Shown here: positions 17,330 through 25,888 of the stretch, one piece after another | Numbering within the stretch: position 1 is the stretch's first letter | How the letters are laid out: the number at the start of each line of letters is the position of its first letter | Assembly: GCF_017798205.1 (NCBI RefSeq) | Contig: NZ_CP060010.1 | Coordinates: 3,100,001 to 3,164,000 of the forward strand | Reading direction: 5' to 3' | DNA length: 64,000 nt | Origin: Cognatishimia activa | GTDB lineage: Bacteria; Pseudomonadota; Alphaproteobacteria; Rhodobacterales; Rhodobacteraceae | The notes under the pieces: model-generated | Seen by the model: only the letters and a program-made list of their open reading frames with translations | Databases searched by the model: none | What the model was told of the DNA's origin: nothing | Translations under genes and position numbers: made by a program

Positions 17330-18387
17330 TGAGCACCCCTTCTGACAAAGCCCTTGTCCCTTTCGTATCCGTCGACAACATGATGCGGCTGGTGAACAGT
17401 GTTGGCATCCCTGAAATGCTGCGTGGCCTGACCGCCTATATCGAAGAAGATTTCCGCCGCTGGGAACTGTTTGACAAAACCCCGCGTGTCGCCAGCCATT
17501 CCGACGTCGGCGTGATTGAACTGATGCCAACCAGCGATGGCGAGGCCTATGGGTTCAAATATGTGAACGGTCACCCAAAAAACACCGCCGAAGGCCTGCA
17601 GACTGTGACCGCTTTCGGCCTTTTGGCGGATGTCTACACGGGCTATCCCGTGCTTTTGACCGAGATGACCATCCTGACCGCGCTGCGGACTGCTGCCACA
17701 TCAGCTATGGCCGCTAAGCTATTGGCCCCAAAGGGCGCAACCACGATGGCTATGATCGGCAATGGCGCGCAATCCGAGTTCCAATGCATGGCGATGCAGG
17801 CGATTTTGGGGATCCAGACCGTCAAGCTATATGACATCGACCCAAAAGCCACCGCGAAATGCGCAGCAAACCTTGCAGGTACAGGCTTGAACGTCGTGAC
17901 CTGCACCAGTCCCGAGGCTGCCATCGAAGGCGCTCAGATCCTCACGACCTGCACGGCGGACAAACAATACGCCACGGTTCTGAGCGACAATATGGTCGGC
18001 GAAGGCGTTCATGTTAACGCCATTGGCGGGGATTGCCCTGGCAAAACAGAGCTGGCGGCGGGGATCCTCGCGCGCTCGGATGTCTTCGTGGAATTCCCGC
18101 CTCAAACCCGCATCGAAGGCGAGATTCAGCAGATGGACGACGATTTCGCAGTCACTGAACTCTGGCAGGTTTTGACGGGCGAAAAACAGGGCCGCATCAG
18201 TGAAAAGCAGATCACACTGTTTGACTCTGTGGGCTTCGCGATCGAGGATTTTTCGGCACTGCGTTTCGTCCGCGACAAAATAAAGGGCACTGATTTTTAC
18301 TTTGATCTCGACATGTTAGCCGATCCGGACGATCCACGTGACCTTTTTGGTATGGTCGGACGCGCAAATGAAACTACTTGCCTCTAG
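17329..18387 (+). CDS. ocd: Ornithine cyclodeaminase
   Basis: Converts L-ornithine to L-proline and ammonia using NAD+. The 352-residue protein has the crystallin/OCD fold with the NAD-binding motif IGNGAQSEFQCMAMQ (about 140-155), the substrate-side EMTILTALRTAATSA motif (about 108-122) with the catalytic-type Arg, and the acidic NAIGGDCPGKTEL region (about residue 225). It directly follows arginase with a 1-base overlap, which supports ornithine rather than another amino acid as substrate. Confidence 0.93.
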   Translation: MSTPSDKALVPFVSVDNMMRLVNSVGIPEMLRGLTAYIEEDFRRWELFDKTPRVASHSDVGVIELMPTSDGEAYGFKYVNGHPKNTAEGLQTVTAFGLLADVYTGYPVLLTEMTILTALRTAATSAMAAKLLAPKGATTMAMIGNGAQSEFQCMAMQAILGIQTVKLYDIDPKATAKCAANLAGTGLNVVTCTSPEAAIEGAQILTTCTADKQYATVLSDNMVGEGVHVNAIGGDCPGKTELAAGILARSDVFVEFPPQTRIEGEIQQMDDDFAVTELWQVLTGEKQGRISEKQITLFDSVGFAIEDFSALRFVRDKIKGTDFYFDLDMLADPDDPRDLFGMVGRANETTCL

Positions 18388-18466
18388 CGTCCAAATTCTG
18401 TGGCATACGAGGGGTGTGTCGCAGAACGCAGTGGGCGGGCTCTAGCTTGGTGGGCCCGCCTGCACC

Positions 18467-19051
18467 TTAGGCATCAAGTTCGGCATCCCAATAAAGGAAA
18501 TCCATCCAGCTTTCGTGCAAGTAATTGGGCGGGAACTTGCGTCCCATATTGCGCAACTCCTCCGCCGCAGGCTGACGCGGAGGCTTGTTCAGATGCATAT
18601 TGGCCTGCCGCAGACTTTTAGAGCCCTTTTTCAGGTTACAGCGTGAACAGGCCGCGACAACATTCTGCCAGCTCGTGATGCCGCCAGCCGCGCGCGGAAC
18701 CACATGGTCAAAAGTCAGATCACCCTTTGCGCCGCAGTACTGACAGCAAAATTCATCCCTCAAGAAAAGATTAAAGCGCGTGAAGGCCACGCGCTTTACC
18801 GGTTTGACGTAATCTCTGAGGACGACCACAGAGGGGATTTTGATCTCGGTACTCGGAGAATGAACCCAGGCGTCGTATTCCGCCACGATGTCCACCCTGT
18901 CCATATAGACCGCTTTGATCGCATCCTGCCAGGGCCAGAGGCTGAGGGGGTAATAGGACAGCGGACGATAATCCGCGTTCAAAACCAAGGCCGGGTGTTG
19001 TTTCAGCCCGCCGGGTCTATGTACAAATTCTGTCCTAAAGTCTCCGTCCAT
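18467..19051 (-). CDS. HNH endonuclease
   Basis: A 194-residue HNH nuclease. The HNH core includes the zinc Cys pair CQYCG, the catalytic DHVVPRAAGG, and ACSRCNLKKG with the second Cys pair. The N-terminal part (HPALVLNADYRPLSYYPLSLWPW) is typical of the common alphaproteobacterial stand-alone HNH proteins, whose biological role is unknown. The ATG at 19051 has GGAGGG about 10 bases upstream; ATGs or alternative starts further upstream (19072, 19159) remain possible. A plausible sigma-70 promoter is found upstream. Confidence 0.88.
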   Translation of the reverse strand: MDGDFRTEFVHRPGGLKQHPALVLNADYRPLSYYPLSLWPWQDAIKAVYMDRVDIVAEYDAWVHSPSTEIKIPSVVVLRDYVKPVKRVAFTRFNLFLRDEFCCQYCGAKGDLTFDHVVPRAAGGITSWQNVVAACSRCNLKKGSKSLRQANMHLNKPPRQPAAEELRNMGRKFPPNYLHESWMDFLYWDAELDA

Positions 19052-19124
19052 GGGGATCGCGCCCTCCACCATTTGCCTGTTTACAGCATCCGGACGGGGG
19101 ACACCCGTCCCTGCTCTTATATCT

Positions 19125-19152
19125 ACTATATGTCGGGGAAATCGATAAGCAA
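19125..19152 (-). promoter_or_regulatory. Putative sigma-70 promoter of the HNH endonuclease gene
   Basis: Read on the minus strand, TTGCTT and TATAGT are separated by 16 bases. The predicted start would lie about 65 bases before the chosen ATG. Seen by eye only. Confidence 0.4.
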
Positions 19153-19242
19153 CCCCCACGATACAGTGGATAGGCTTTAGTTAGGGCGATTCCGTAACGG
19201 TGGCGTGACAGCGAAAACCGAGCGGGCGCGAGGGCTGAGGGA

Positions 19243-19908
19243 TCAGAGCCCCAGCTTGTCGCGCATAAAGGCCAAGGCCACGCTCAGACCATCGGGCGCA
19301 ATGCCATGGGCGGTGCCCTTCATGATATGGGCGAAAACGTCTTTAAAGCCTGCCGCCTGCAAAGCCTCAGCGGCCTCAGGCAAGGATTGCACCGGCACCA
19401 CGTCGTCCTGATCCCCGTGCACCAACAAGACCGGCGGGCGGCTAACAACCTCATCCGCCAAAAGATCTGGTTCCAGCAGCCGACCGGAAAAGGCCACAAC
19501 GCCCGCGACCTCATCTTCGCGGCGAGGCGCGACATGCAGGCTCATCATGGTGCCTTGGGAAAAGCCAAAGAGCACAACTTGCTCGGGCAGCACATCCTCA
19601 TCCACCATCAGCGCATCAAGGAAAGCGTTGAAATCATCGACTGCGGCCATCATCCCGCGGCGGCTTTCTTCCTCAGAGGAGCCATCAATCCAAGGGATCG
19701 GAAACCACTGACGGCCCATCGGCATGCCGGGGATTTCTTCGGGCGCGTCGGGAGACAGAAACAACGTATCGGGCAGATGTTCCGCCAGAGGGTCCGCCAG
19801 ACCAATCAGATCCTGCCCGTTCGCGCCATAGCCATGCACAAAAACAACTACAGAGCGGGTTGTCCCCGACAGCGGCTCTTTGCGCAGCGTATTCAAAACC
19901 CGAGTCAT
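19243..19908 (-). CDS. Alpha/beta hydrolase, phospholipase/carboxylesterase family
   Basis: A 221-residue serine hydrolase. The nucleophile elbow is GFSQGTMMSLH, the acid lies in HGDQDDVV, and the histidine in GTAHGIAPDG, so the triad is complete. FVHGYGANGQDL near the N terminus forms the oxyanion-hole region. This group includes acyl-protein thioesterase-like esterases; the substrate is unknown. The ATG overlaps the stop of the upstream glycosylase gene (ATGA), so the longer frame to 19986 is rejected and the two genes are co-translated. Confidence 0.88.
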   Translation of the reverse strand: MTRVLNTLRKEPLSGTTRSVVVFVHGYGANGQDLIGLADPLAEHLPDTLFLSPDAPEEIPGMPMGRQWFPIPWIDGSSEEESRRGMMAAVDDFNAFLDALMVDEDVLPEQVVLFGFSQGTMMSLHVAPRREDEVAGVVAFSGRLLEPDLLADEVVSRPPVLLVHGDQDDVVPVQSLPEAAEALQAAGFKDVFAHIMKGTAHGIAPDGLSVALAFMRDKLGL

Positions 19909-20534
19909 CTGATGCCTTCCTTTTGTTTCACCACCCGGTAGTAGGCCCAGAGCGCCCGCGCTGCAACCGATCTCCAGGGGGACCATGGCTCGGCCAAGGT
20001 GCGCATTTCACGTTCGGTGGGACGTTTGTCGAGGTTCAGCATATGTTTTGCGGCCTCTTGCAGGGCCAGATCACCATGCGCAAAGACATCGGCGCGGCCA
20101 AGGCTGAACATCGCATAGATCTCTGCGGTCCAAACGCCGATCCCGGTAACTTCGGTCAAAGTGGTGATGACCTCATCATTTGGCGCATCGCGCAAGCCTT
20201 TGAAATCAATACGAGCCTCGGCCAAGGCGCGTGCATAGCGCACTTTTTGAGAACTCAGCCCTGCGGCACGCAGCTCTTCGTCTTTGGCCCACATGATCTT
20301 GCGCGGCCCCGTTAATTTGGCGGCTTCCAACCGCCGCCAGATCGCATCTGCTGCGGCAACAGACACCTGCTGGCCGACGATGGCATTCAACAGCGTTTCA
20401 AACCCGTCCTTTTTGCGACGGAGCGGCAGATCCGGGCAGGCCTCAAGCACGGGGCCGAACTCTGGGCGATTAGCGCGCAGCCACTCTACCCCCTCGCCCA
20501 CGCACTCCAGCGTTTCAATGATACGTCCGACCAT
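19905..20534 (-). CDS. DNA-3-methyladenine glycosylase II (AlkA-like)
   Basis: Base-excision repair glycosylase removing alkylated purines. The 209-residue HhH-GPD protein shows LLNAIVGQQVSVAAADAIWRRL (about 47-68), the helix-hairpin-helix VTGIGVWTAEIYAMFSLGR (about 128-146) and the catalytic Asp in FAHGDLALQ. It is shorter than E. coli AlkA, lacking its N-terminal domain, as is common in alphaproteobacteria. It is translationally coupled to the downstream hydrolase. Confidence 0.9.
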   Translation of the reverse strand: MVGRIIETLECVGEGVEWLRANRPEFGPVLEACPDLPLRRKKDGFETLLNAIVGQQVSVAAADAIWRRLEAAKLTGPRKIMWAKDEELRAAGLSSQKVRYARALAEARIDFKGLRDAPNDEVITTLTEVTGIGVWTAEIYAMFSLGRADVFAHGDLALQEAAKHMLNLDKRPTEREMRTLAEPWSPWRSVAARALWAYYRVVKQKEGIR

Positions 20535-20663
20535 GCCTGCCCCCTATCCTCAGCGCACTGTCCCGCGCAGACCCCACACAAGTCAAACCGCTTTTTGCGC
20601 TTTATTTTACCCCTCTCAAGAATCCGCTTTTCATTCCACTGAGAGCGCTTTAGCCATTTCACC

Positions 20664-21878
20664 ATGACACAACTCATCGACGATACCCGCGCGAAGAAGA
20701 CGGTTTTCATTCTGGTGCTGGCGCAAGCCATTATCGGCGCGCAGATGCCGATGATTTTCACCATCGGAGGCCTTGCAGGCCAGTCTTTGGCAAGCAATGC
20801 CTGCTACGCGACCCTGCCGATTTCCTTGATCGTTCTGGGCTCCATGTTGGCTGCGAACCCAATGTCGTCGGTGATGCAGCGATTTGGACGTAGGGTCGGC
20901 TTCCTCATCGGGGCCCTCTTCGGAGCGCTTGGCGGCATCGTCGGGGCGATCGGGTTGTATTACGCCAGCTTCCCTGTGTTCCTGCTCGCGAGCCTTTTGA
21001 CTGGCGTCTACATGAGCGCCCACGGCTTTTACCGGTTTGCTGCCGCAGACACGGCATCGGAAGCCTTCCGCCCGAAAGCGATTTCTTACGTGATGGCAGG
21101 CGGGCTGGCGGCCGCGATCATCGGGCCTCAGCTGGTGAAAGTGACATCCGACGTGATGGTCGTGCCCTTTATGGGCACCTATGGGGCCATACTTGCGATG
21201 AACGTGATCGGCGCCGTACTGTTCCTTTTCCTCGACATCCCAAAACCCGAAGCCCCCAAGGCCGACATGCCCCAAGGCCGCAGCCGGCTCGAGCTGATCA
21301 AAACGCCGCGCATTGCCGTCGCGGTGATCGTGGGAACGGTCTCTTATGCGTTGATGAACCTGATGATGACCTCGACGCCTCTGGCTGTCGTGGGATGTGG
21401 GTTCACCCAAGGCAATGCCGCTGACGTTGTGACAGGCCACGTGCTCGCCATGTTCGCACCAAGCTTTTTCACCGGTCACCTCATCGCGCGCTTTGGGGTC
21501 GAGCGGATCATGGGCCTCGGCGTTCTGATCCTCGCGGCGGCGGGGGCTGTGGCGTTGCAAGGTGTTGATCTGGCGAATTTCTTTGTGGCGCTGGTGCTGC
21601 TTGGGATCGGTTGGAACTTTGGCTTTATCGGAGCCACCGCCATGCTCGCCGGCGCACACGAGCCGCATGAGCGCGGACGTATGCAGGGGATGAACGACTT
21701 CATCGTCTTTGGCGGTGTGACCGTTGCGTCTTTGGCCTCGGGCGGCTTGATGAACTGTTCTGGCGGCACGGCGGTTGAAGGCTGGAATGCGGTGAATATC
21801 GCGATGGCACCGTTCTTGGTGCTGGCAGGTGGAGCTTTGATCTGGCTAACCCTGCGCCCGAAAGCAAACGCGGCTTAA
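20664..21878 (+). CDS. MFS transporter
   Basis: A 404-residue inner-membrane protein with about 12 hydrophobic segments. The MFS loop motif between TM2 and TM3 reads QRFGRRVGFLIGALFGALGG. The substrate is unknown. It lacks linked metabolic genes: the divergent neighbour is the AlkA-like gene and the convergent one the ABC ATPase. The ATG at 20664 begins MTQLIDDTRAKKTVFILVLAQ. Confidence 0.88.
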   Translation: MTQLIDDTRAKKTVFILVLAQAIIGAQMPMIFTIGGLAGQSLASNACYATLPISLIVLGSMLAANPMSSVMQRFGRRVGFLIGALFGALGGIVGAIGLYYASFPVFLLASLLTGVYMSAHGFYRFAAADTASEAFRPKAISYVMAGGLAAAIIGPQLVKVTSDVMVVPFMGTYGAILAMNVIGAVLFLFLDIPKPEAPKADMPQGRSRLELIKTPRIAVAVIVGTVSYALMNLMMTSTPLAVVGCGFTQGNAADVVTGHVLAMFAPSFFTGHLIARFGVERIMGLGVLILAAAGAVALQGVDLANFFVALVLLGIGWNFGFIGATAMLAGAHEPHERGRMQGMNDFIVFGGVTVASLASGGLMNCSGGTAVEGWNAVNIAMAPFLVLAGGALIWLTLRPKANAA

Positions 21879-21906
21879 GACACGGCGTTAGTGACCTGAT
21901 ATCACA

Positions 21907-23004
21907 TCACTTTGCGGGAAACACAAAGCAGCGATTGCGGCGCAGCGTAAGCCATTGGCGCGTGCCTTCTGGCGGTAGGAACACATTCGGCACGGTCGCT
22001 TTCAGGATGCTGCCATCATGTTCCATGCGGAACTCGACAAGGCTCTCTTTACCCATGAACCGCGCGCGCACGACGACGCCCGCTGCCGCTTGACCATGAC
22101 TGGCCGTAGGCTCTGGGCCCTTGCCTGCACGGTCAAAATCCAGATGCAAATGCTGTGGGCGAATGACGATGTCAACCCTGGCCCCATCTTCATACCCGGG
22201 GGTCAGGAACTGACCAAACGGCGTGTCCGTCAGCGCGCCCTGGCTTGTGCCCGAAATCACATTGATGTCGCTGAAAAACGCCATCGCCTCGCGATCCACA
22301 GGGGCGTTGTAGATATTATACGGCGTGCCAAATTGCACGATCGAGCCCTCGCGCATTAGGGCAATCTCTTGCCCCATCCGCAGCGCTTCTTCGGGTTCAT
22401 GGGTGACCAGAACGACCGCAGTGCCTTCGTCCTTAAGAAGCGCAAGCGTCTCGTCCCGAATGTCATCCCGCAGACGATTATCAAGGCCAGAAAACGGCTC
22501 GTCCATCAGCATGATCCGCGGCCGCGGCGCAAGCGCACGGGCCAAGGCGACCCGTTGTTGTTCGCCGCCCGAGAGCATATGCGGGAAGTCGTCCATCGCC
22601 CACGCGAGGCCGACTTTCTCAAGCAGCTCCGCGACGCGGGCGCGTTTCTTGGCCTTGGAGCCTTCCAGACCAAAGCTCACATTGTCCGCCACCGACAAAT
22701 GCGGGAACAGCGCAAAATCCTGAAACATCAGGCCGATACGACGTTTTTCAGGCGGCAGGCTAAAATTCGGTCCGCAGATCATCTCGCCATCGACATAGAC
22801 CTCACCCGAGGTCTGTCGATCCACCCCGGCAATCATCCGTAAGGTCGTGGATTTCCCGCATCCAGACGGCCCCAAAAGGCAGGTCACCTGCCCCGGCGCG
22901 ACAGAGAAGCTCACGTCGCGAACAACCTCACGGTCGCCAAAACGACGGGTCAGATTGCGCACCTCAAGGCGGGCTTGCGGGGATTGGGTGTGGTCCTGGC
23001 TCAC
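21907..23004 (-). CDS. ABC transporter ATP-binding protein, FbpC/PotA type, with TOBE domain
   Basis: A 365-residue import-type ATPase with Walker A GPSGCGKST, signature LSGGEQQRVALARAL, Walker B RIMLMDEPFSGLD, the H-loop VLVTHEPEEA, and a C-terminal TOBE-type regulatory domain (about 270-365). The motifs resemble iron(III) or spermidine/putrescine ATPases. No permease or binding-protein gene is in the window, so its partners are elsewhere. It starts with GTG (23004) with AAGAGG 5 bases upstream; the nearby ATG is out of frame. It follows the symporter gene by 63 bp. Confidence 0.88.
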   Translation of the reverse strand: MSQDHTQSPQARLEVRNLTRRFGDREVVRDVSFSVAPGQVTCLLGPSGCGKSTTLRMIAGVDRQTSGEVYVDGEMICGPNFSLPPEKRRIGLMFQDFALFPHLSVADNVSFGLEGSKAKKRARVAELLEKVGLAWAMDDFPHMLSGGEQQRVALARALAPRPRIMLMDEPFSGLDNRLRDDIRDETLALLKDEGTAVVLVTHEPEEALRMGQEIALMREGSIVQFGTPYNIYNAPVDREAMAFFSDINVISGTSQGALTDTPFGQFLTPGYEDGARVDIVIRPQHLHLDFDRAGKGPEPTASHGQAAAGVVVRARFMGKESLVEFRMEHDGSILKATVPNVFLPPEGTRQWLTLRRNRCFVFPAK

Positions 23005-23067
23005 ATCGGCCTCTTGTTATGCCCGACGAAACCCGTCGGATTAGAGGCCGATGTAGCAGCGAAAGAT

Positions 23068-24450
23068 TTACGCTTCAACCCTCACCGCGCGTTTGGAGCC
23101 CGCGAGGACGGCAGCAAAGCCGATGACCAGAACAACGATACAGATCTGCAGAAGCTGTTCGTATTTATGGCCTTCGACCAGCAGAGACGCCATGAATTCC
23201 GAACCACGTGCGAAATAGGCCGCTGCGCCAAGGATGGCCGCGAAGAAGCTGACCAGATAGGCCCAGATCGCCACGCTGCGGCCCATCAGAAGGGTCACGA
23301 CGATCACAGGGGTCAGGAACATCGAGGCGGTGCCAGATACAGCGACTGCGTCGAACAGAGACTGGGTTTCCGCCAAGGTTAGCGCCGTGCCGAGGACGGC
23401 AAAGACAACCATCGCCCCACGGCCGCCATTCAATGTGCGCGGCGCGAGTTTCAGCTCTTCGACCACAAGACGCGAGGCGGAGGCCAAGGCGCTATCCAGC
23501 GTCGAGATCGCGGAAACCAGAAGGCTCACCAGCAAGAGCGTAAAGACCCAGCCCGGGAACATAGTCGCCCATGTGCCGATCAACTGGCCTTCGTATTGCG
23601 CGCCCTGCAGCGACGCTTGGATACCAAAGAAGCCAAAGAAAATGATGCAAGCGGTGGAAATCCAGAACGCGTGGATAAAGCTTTTTCGGGTGGTTGCTTC
23701 ATCAGCCACAAAGCCTCGGTCCATCATGACCGGATCATGCACCGGATAAGAAAAGACCTGCAGCGCCGCCACGATCATCAAAACCCAGCCAAGATAGCCG
23801 CCACTTGCGCCCGGGGCCGTGATGACTGCACCAAGGCTGAAGCCCGGGCTGAGCAGCAGCGCTACGAAAGCAATCGCGAAAACCACAAGGAAAAGAACCA
23901 TTTGCACGACATCGGTGCGCAAAGATGCGCTGAGGCCACCCCATGCGGAATAGGCCAAGGCAAAAACTGCGACGATGATGATAGAGGCGTCTTTGGCGAT
24001 GCCCATCTCGGGCAGAATGGCTGCGAAAATCAGGCCGACAACAATCAGGTTCGCGAAGACTTCGGACAAGAGCCGCAGGGCAATCACGAGGTTATAACAC
24101 GCCGTGCCGATGGCTCCGTATTCGTCAGACAGCCAGTCCTGAACAGACCGTGCGCCTTTCGCACGCAAGCGCCCCACGATGAAACCGCCGGTTAGGAAGG
24201 ATCCGTAATAGGCCGCATAGGCCAAAGTACCCGCGATCCCGTAAAAGAACCCAAGGATTGCTGCGTTCATCAAAGAACGCGCGAAAATCCATGTGGTGAC
24301 CTGGCTGAATACCAACGTCCAAAGGCCAGGTGCCTTGCCGTCTTCGCCTGCACCTCCGAAAAACCCGTCTAGTGAGGCTTTTCTGGGCGCCACATAAAGA
24401 GAGGCCGCGATAAGAAGCGCCAGAATGGCGATGATGACAAAAGCTTGCAT
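23068..24450 (-). CDS. Sodium:solute symporter family (SSS) protein
   Basis: A 460-residue membrane protein with about 13 hydrophobic segments and SSS-type motifs such as TTWIFARSLMNAAILGFFYGIAG (Na+-site region) and the SAISTLDSALASASRLVVEE segment of TM8-9. Substrate unknown; proline, pantothenate and carboxylates are transported by relatives. It lies between an SDR gene and an orphan ABC ATPase on the same strand, perhaps one operon. Confidence 0.85.
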   Translation of the reverse strand: MQAFVIIAILALLIAASLYVAPRKASLDGFFGGAGEDGKAPGLWTLVFSQVTTWIFARSLMNAAILGFFYGIAGTLAYAAYYGSFLTGGFIVGRLRAKGARSVQDWLSDEYGAIGTACYNLVIALRLLSEVFANLIVVGLIFAAILPEMGIAKDASIIIVAVFALAYSAWGGLSASLRTDVVQMVLFLVVFAIAFVALLLSPGFSLGAVITAPGASGGYLGWVLMIVAALQVFSYPVHDPVMMDRGFVADEATTRKSFIHAFWISTACIIFFGFFGIQASLQGAQYEGQLIGTWATMFPGWVFTLLLVSLLVSAISTLDSALASASRLVVEELKLAPRTLNGGRGAMVVFAVLGTALTLAETQSLFDAVAVSGTASMFLTPVIVVTLLMGRSVAIWAYLVSFFAAILGAAAYFARGSEFMASLLVEGHKYEQLLQICIVVLVIGFAAVLAGSKRAVRVEA

Positions 24451-24551
24451 GGATAACCCCGTGAGATCGCTATTTAGCCCGCTCTAGCAGCGGCAATTTG
24501 ACCGCGATAGAGAAAAGCCTGTGATCCCACGGAATTGTGAGCATAAGCGAG

Positions 24552-25331
24552 TTACATGGTGGAGTTTGTTGCACCACCATCCAGCAGAATGTTCTGACCG
24601 ACCATGAATCCAGCATGCTGAGAGCACATGAAGGCGCAGGTGCGACCAAACTCCATCGACGTGCCATAGCGACGCGCGGGGATAGTTGCTTCGCGGCGCG
24701 CTTTGGCGTCGTCCATCGAGATCCCCTCGGCTTGCGAAACGCTGGTGTCCAAAGACTCGGCGCGATCGGTGGCATGAATACCCGGCTGCAGGTTGTTGAT
24801 CGTCACCCCATGCGGAGCCACCTGCCGAGACGTGCCCGCCACATAGCCCGTCAGACCCGCGCGTGCCGAATTGGATAGGCCCAACACTGGGATCGGCGCT
24901 TTGACCGATTGGCTGGTGATATTGACCACGCGGCCCCAGCCCTTTTCCATCATGCCCGGCAACAGTGCTTTCATCAAAGCAATCGGCGTCAGCATATTGG
25001 CGTCCAGCGCCTTTATGAAATCCTCGCGCTCCCAATCAGACCAAAGTCCCGGAGGTGGGCCACCTGCATTGGTCACCAAAATATCCACGTTGCCCGCAGC
25101 GGCCAGCACTTCGGCCTGCCCTTCCGGCGTGGTCACATCTGTTGCAACCGTCACCACATCCACGCCATAGGTGTCGCGAATATACTGCGCCGTAGCCTCT
25201 AGCGCCTCAGAGCCCCGCGCGTTCATCACCAAATCAACGCCTGCCTCTGCCAGAGCCTCCGCGCAGCCCCGCCCCAAGCCTTTTGAGCTTGCACAGACCA
25301 GAGAGCGCTTGCCTTTGATCCCCAAATCCAT
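24552..25331 (-). CDS. SDR-family oxidoreductase
   Basis: A 259-residue short-chain dehydrogenase. The cofactor motif is SSKGLGRGCAEALAEAG (near residue 13), followed by NAGG, then the VNITSQSVKAPIPVLGLSNSARAGL stretch. The catalytic Ser (SQS) is present, but the YxxxK motif is replaced by a sequence with S-N-S-A-R, so the Tyr and Lys are not in the usual form. This suggests a member of the atypical, 3-oxoacyl-ACP-reductase-like group. The ATG at 25331 follows GAGGA with 7-base spacing. Confidence 0.82.
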   Translation of the reverse strand: MDLGIKGKRSLVCASSKGLGRGCAEALAEAGVDLVMNARGSEALEATAQYIRDTYGVDVVTVATDVTTPEGQAEVLAAAGNVDILVTNAGGPPPGLWSDWEREDFIKALDANMLTPIALMKALLPGMMEKGWGRVVNITSQSVKAPIPVLGLSNSARAGLTGYVAGTSRQVAPHGVTINNLQPGIHATDRAESLDTSVSQAEGISMDDAKARREATIPARRYGTSMEFGRTCAFMCSQHAGFMVGQNILLDGGATNSTM

Positions 25332-25463
25332 CGTAAATCCTCGCTTCTTTGACACCTCTGCAATTGCGGCAAAACTGTGCAACCGGCGCGGTATCCTACC
25401 AAACTTCCGCCATATTTGTGCGTCATCTGGACACAAACGCAAGTCGAAAGGACCTTAGGGGTC

Positions 25464-25838
25464 ATGCCACAGAAACAAAGCTCTGCGCGCGGTCATATGT
25501 CCGCCTATCCCGGTGATGCACTTCTGGTCACGGATGGTGCGAATATCGGCGACGGATTTTCCATTTCCCGCGATCTGTGTCTGGGGGATCGGTATGAATT
25601 GAACGCGAATGTCCTGCCCCTGCCCATGCAGAAAGTGTACGCGCGCAAGGCAAACGCCAAACCCGGAGGCATGGTTCTGGATTGCAGCATCACGCTAATG
25701 TCTGACACGGGTCAGCATATTTCAGCCAACCTTTATGCAAGCCTCGACACTCAGGGCTGCGTAAAGAAGACTCACCTGAGCACGGATATGCTGTTGCATC
25801 CAAAAACGCCCTACGAGCTGATCAATATCAAGGCCTAA
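25464..25838 (+). CDS. Small protein resembling the N-terminal domain of Rhodobacteraceae Hint proteins
   Basis: A 124-residue protein without signal peptide. Its pattern (YPGDALLVTDGANIGDG, then LCLGDRYEL, LDCSITLM, and a closing LLHPKTPYELINI) resembles, from memory, the domain that precedes the Hint domain in many roseobacter proteins. Here the frame stops where a CFTRGT-type Hint start would be expected. It is thus either a free-standing member or a truncated remnant. It diverges from the SDR gene. Confidence 0.6.
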   Translation: MPQKQSSARGHMSAYPGDALLVTDGANIGDGFSISRDLCLGDRYELNANVLPLPMQKVYARKANAKPGGMVLDCSITLMSDTGQHISANLYASLDTQGCVKKTHLSTDMLLHPKTPYELINIKA

Positions 25839-25888
25839 CCCGCCAAGCGATATTGCGCGCGCGCCATTAGCCGCCTATAGCTGCGCTC

